Shown piece by piece: positions 63,319-64,000 of a stretch of 64,000 bases of DNA; position 1 is the stretch's first letter; each line of letters opens with the position of its first letter. Source of the stretch: Xylanibacter brevis ATCC 19188. GTDB lineage: Bacteria > Bacteroidota > Bacteroidia > Bacteroidales > Bacteroidaceae. A model generated the notes under the pieces. That model was not told the origin of the DNA and did no database searches. It saw only the letters and a list, made by a program, of their open reading frames with translations. The DNA lies in NCBI RefSeq assembly GCF_000621725.1, contig NZ_JHXM01000003.1, positions 62,001 through 126,000 on the forward strand, given 5' to 3'. The position numbers and the translations under genes were made by a program.

Positions 63319-63365
63319 AAGGGTTAGATGTACGCCAAATGGCAACATCTAACCCTTTAATTATT
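63319..63365 (+). terminator. Terminator of cysS
   Basis: AAGGGTTAGATGT and ACATCTAACCCTT form a 13-bp perfect stem with a 13-base loop, followed by TAATTATTT, about 50 bases after the stop. Confidence 0.85.
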
Positions 63366-63377
63366 TCTTTCTGAATA

Positions 63378-64000
63378 TGAAACGTATTGCTTTTCTTTTG
63401 GTTGCAGTCTTGACGAGTGTGCTGGCTTATGCGCAGCTGGATGTCAAGGAGTTGAAACTGAGTAATGGCATGACCGTATGGCTGAATGAGGATCACTCCC
63501 AGCCGAAAGTCTTTGGCGCCGTGGTGGTAAAAGCTGGTGCAAAAGACTGCCCCAATACGGGTATTGCTCACTATTTTGAGCATATCATGTTTAAGGGTAC
63601 CGACCGCATGGGTACCACTGACTATGATAAAGAAAAGCCGTGGCTCGACAGTATCTCGGCTCAATACGACCTGCTTAGCAACACCAAGGACGAGGCAGAG
63701 CGCACGCGCATTCAGAAACATATCAACGAACTGAGTCTGAAGGCTGCCGACTACGCGATTCCCAATGAGTTCAGTCGGTTGATAGCAAAATATGGTGGCA
63801 GCGCTCTGAATGCTGGCACCGGTCATGATTTAACCTATTATCATAACTCTTTCCTGCCACAGTTCATAGAACAGTGGTGCTGGTTGAACTCCGAGCGACT
63901 CATCAAACCCGTGTTCCGCGGCTTTCAGGGTGAGTTAGAGAATGTCTATGAAGAGAAAAACCGTGCTGCCGATGCCCTGGGCAATGCACAGGATAAAGTA
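63378..64000 (+). CDS. M16-family zinc metalloprotease, N-terminal part (cut by window end)
   Basis: The frame opens at 63378 with MKRIAFLLVAVL and runs past the window end without a stop. A signal peptide is probably cut before Gln20 (LAYAQLD). The inverted zinc motif HYFEH lies at about residue 66-70 (GIAHYFEHIMFKG), with a later NEFSRLIAKYGGSALNAGTGHDLTYYH segment and an acidic ELENVYEEK segment that probably holds the third ligand. It is an M16 peptidase distinct from the one at 35631, with an insert between the two parts of the domain (about 80-120). Confidence 0.85.

Overview
The window looks like a chromosome segment of a Bacteroidales bacterium, most likely Prevotella/Segatella-like. 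The evidence is the repeated Bacteroidota promoter form (TTTG, about 20 bases, TAnnTTTG), lipoproteins with S/D-rich stretches after the lipid cysteine, exported proteins whose predicted mature N-terminus is glutamine, a fused SecDF, KorA/KorB, a stand-alone AICAR transformylase and a DUF4294 protein. No prophage, insertion sequence or CRISPR array was seen. Most of the window is ordinary chromosomal core, with one large surface-protein operon and several unusual non-coding tracts.

Layout. 115-13517 (minus) is a surface operon: a 3794-residue multidomain secreted protein with a type IX-like C-terminal tail, two surface-type lipoproteins, and a 44-residue peptide whose start codon overlaps the preceding stop. 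13789-15470 holds a three-repeat lipocalin-like lipoprotein and a cupin lipoprotein. 15614-16064 is a non-coding tract built entirely from units of 22 bp. 16224-18929 holds cell-wall and capsule-type genes (M23+LysM, CapA-like, NlpC/P60). 19067-25141 holds recG, ispD, a DJ-1 protein, nadK and a half-size ABC exporter. 25204-27367 is an ABC operon with its own GntR/YtrA-type repressor and a visible operator. 27448-33052 is a MacAB-TolC-like efflux operon with two separate FtsX-type permeases. 33075-35531 holds tRNA-Gln, a sirtuin and an RluA-type pseudouridine synthase. 35631-38456 is an M16 protease.

38537-41395 (minus) encodes 2-oxoacid:ferredoxin oxidoreductase. 41608-47735 holds a DUF3737 protein, a PatB/MalY C-S lyase, a C-GCAxxG-C-C redox-type protein, a CoA-transferase and an HHH plus beta-barrel outer membrane protein. 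47763-48025 is a second 22-bp tract sharing sequence families with the first. 48121-50908 (minus) holds a small basic protein, AICAR transformylase, a second cupin nearly identical to the first in its mature domain, and a cytidylate-kinase-like protein. A third tract of about 22-bp period (unrelated sequence) lies at 51042-51148. 51213-56487 (minus) holds SecDF, an EEP-family protein and a rhomboid protease. 56709-60598 holds HU, RNase R, a hemolysin-III protein and DUF4294. 60622-61614 is a glutaminyl-cyclase-like M28 lipoprotein, followed by cysS and a second M16 protease cut by the window edge.

The best candidate for something undescribed is the set of 22-bp-periodic intergenic tracts. At two sites 32 kb apart the same two unit families (a TTCTAGA-based palindrome and an AAAAGTGCCACTATT unit) follow each other in the same order and phase, so this is a dispersed structured element. 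Its function is unknown.
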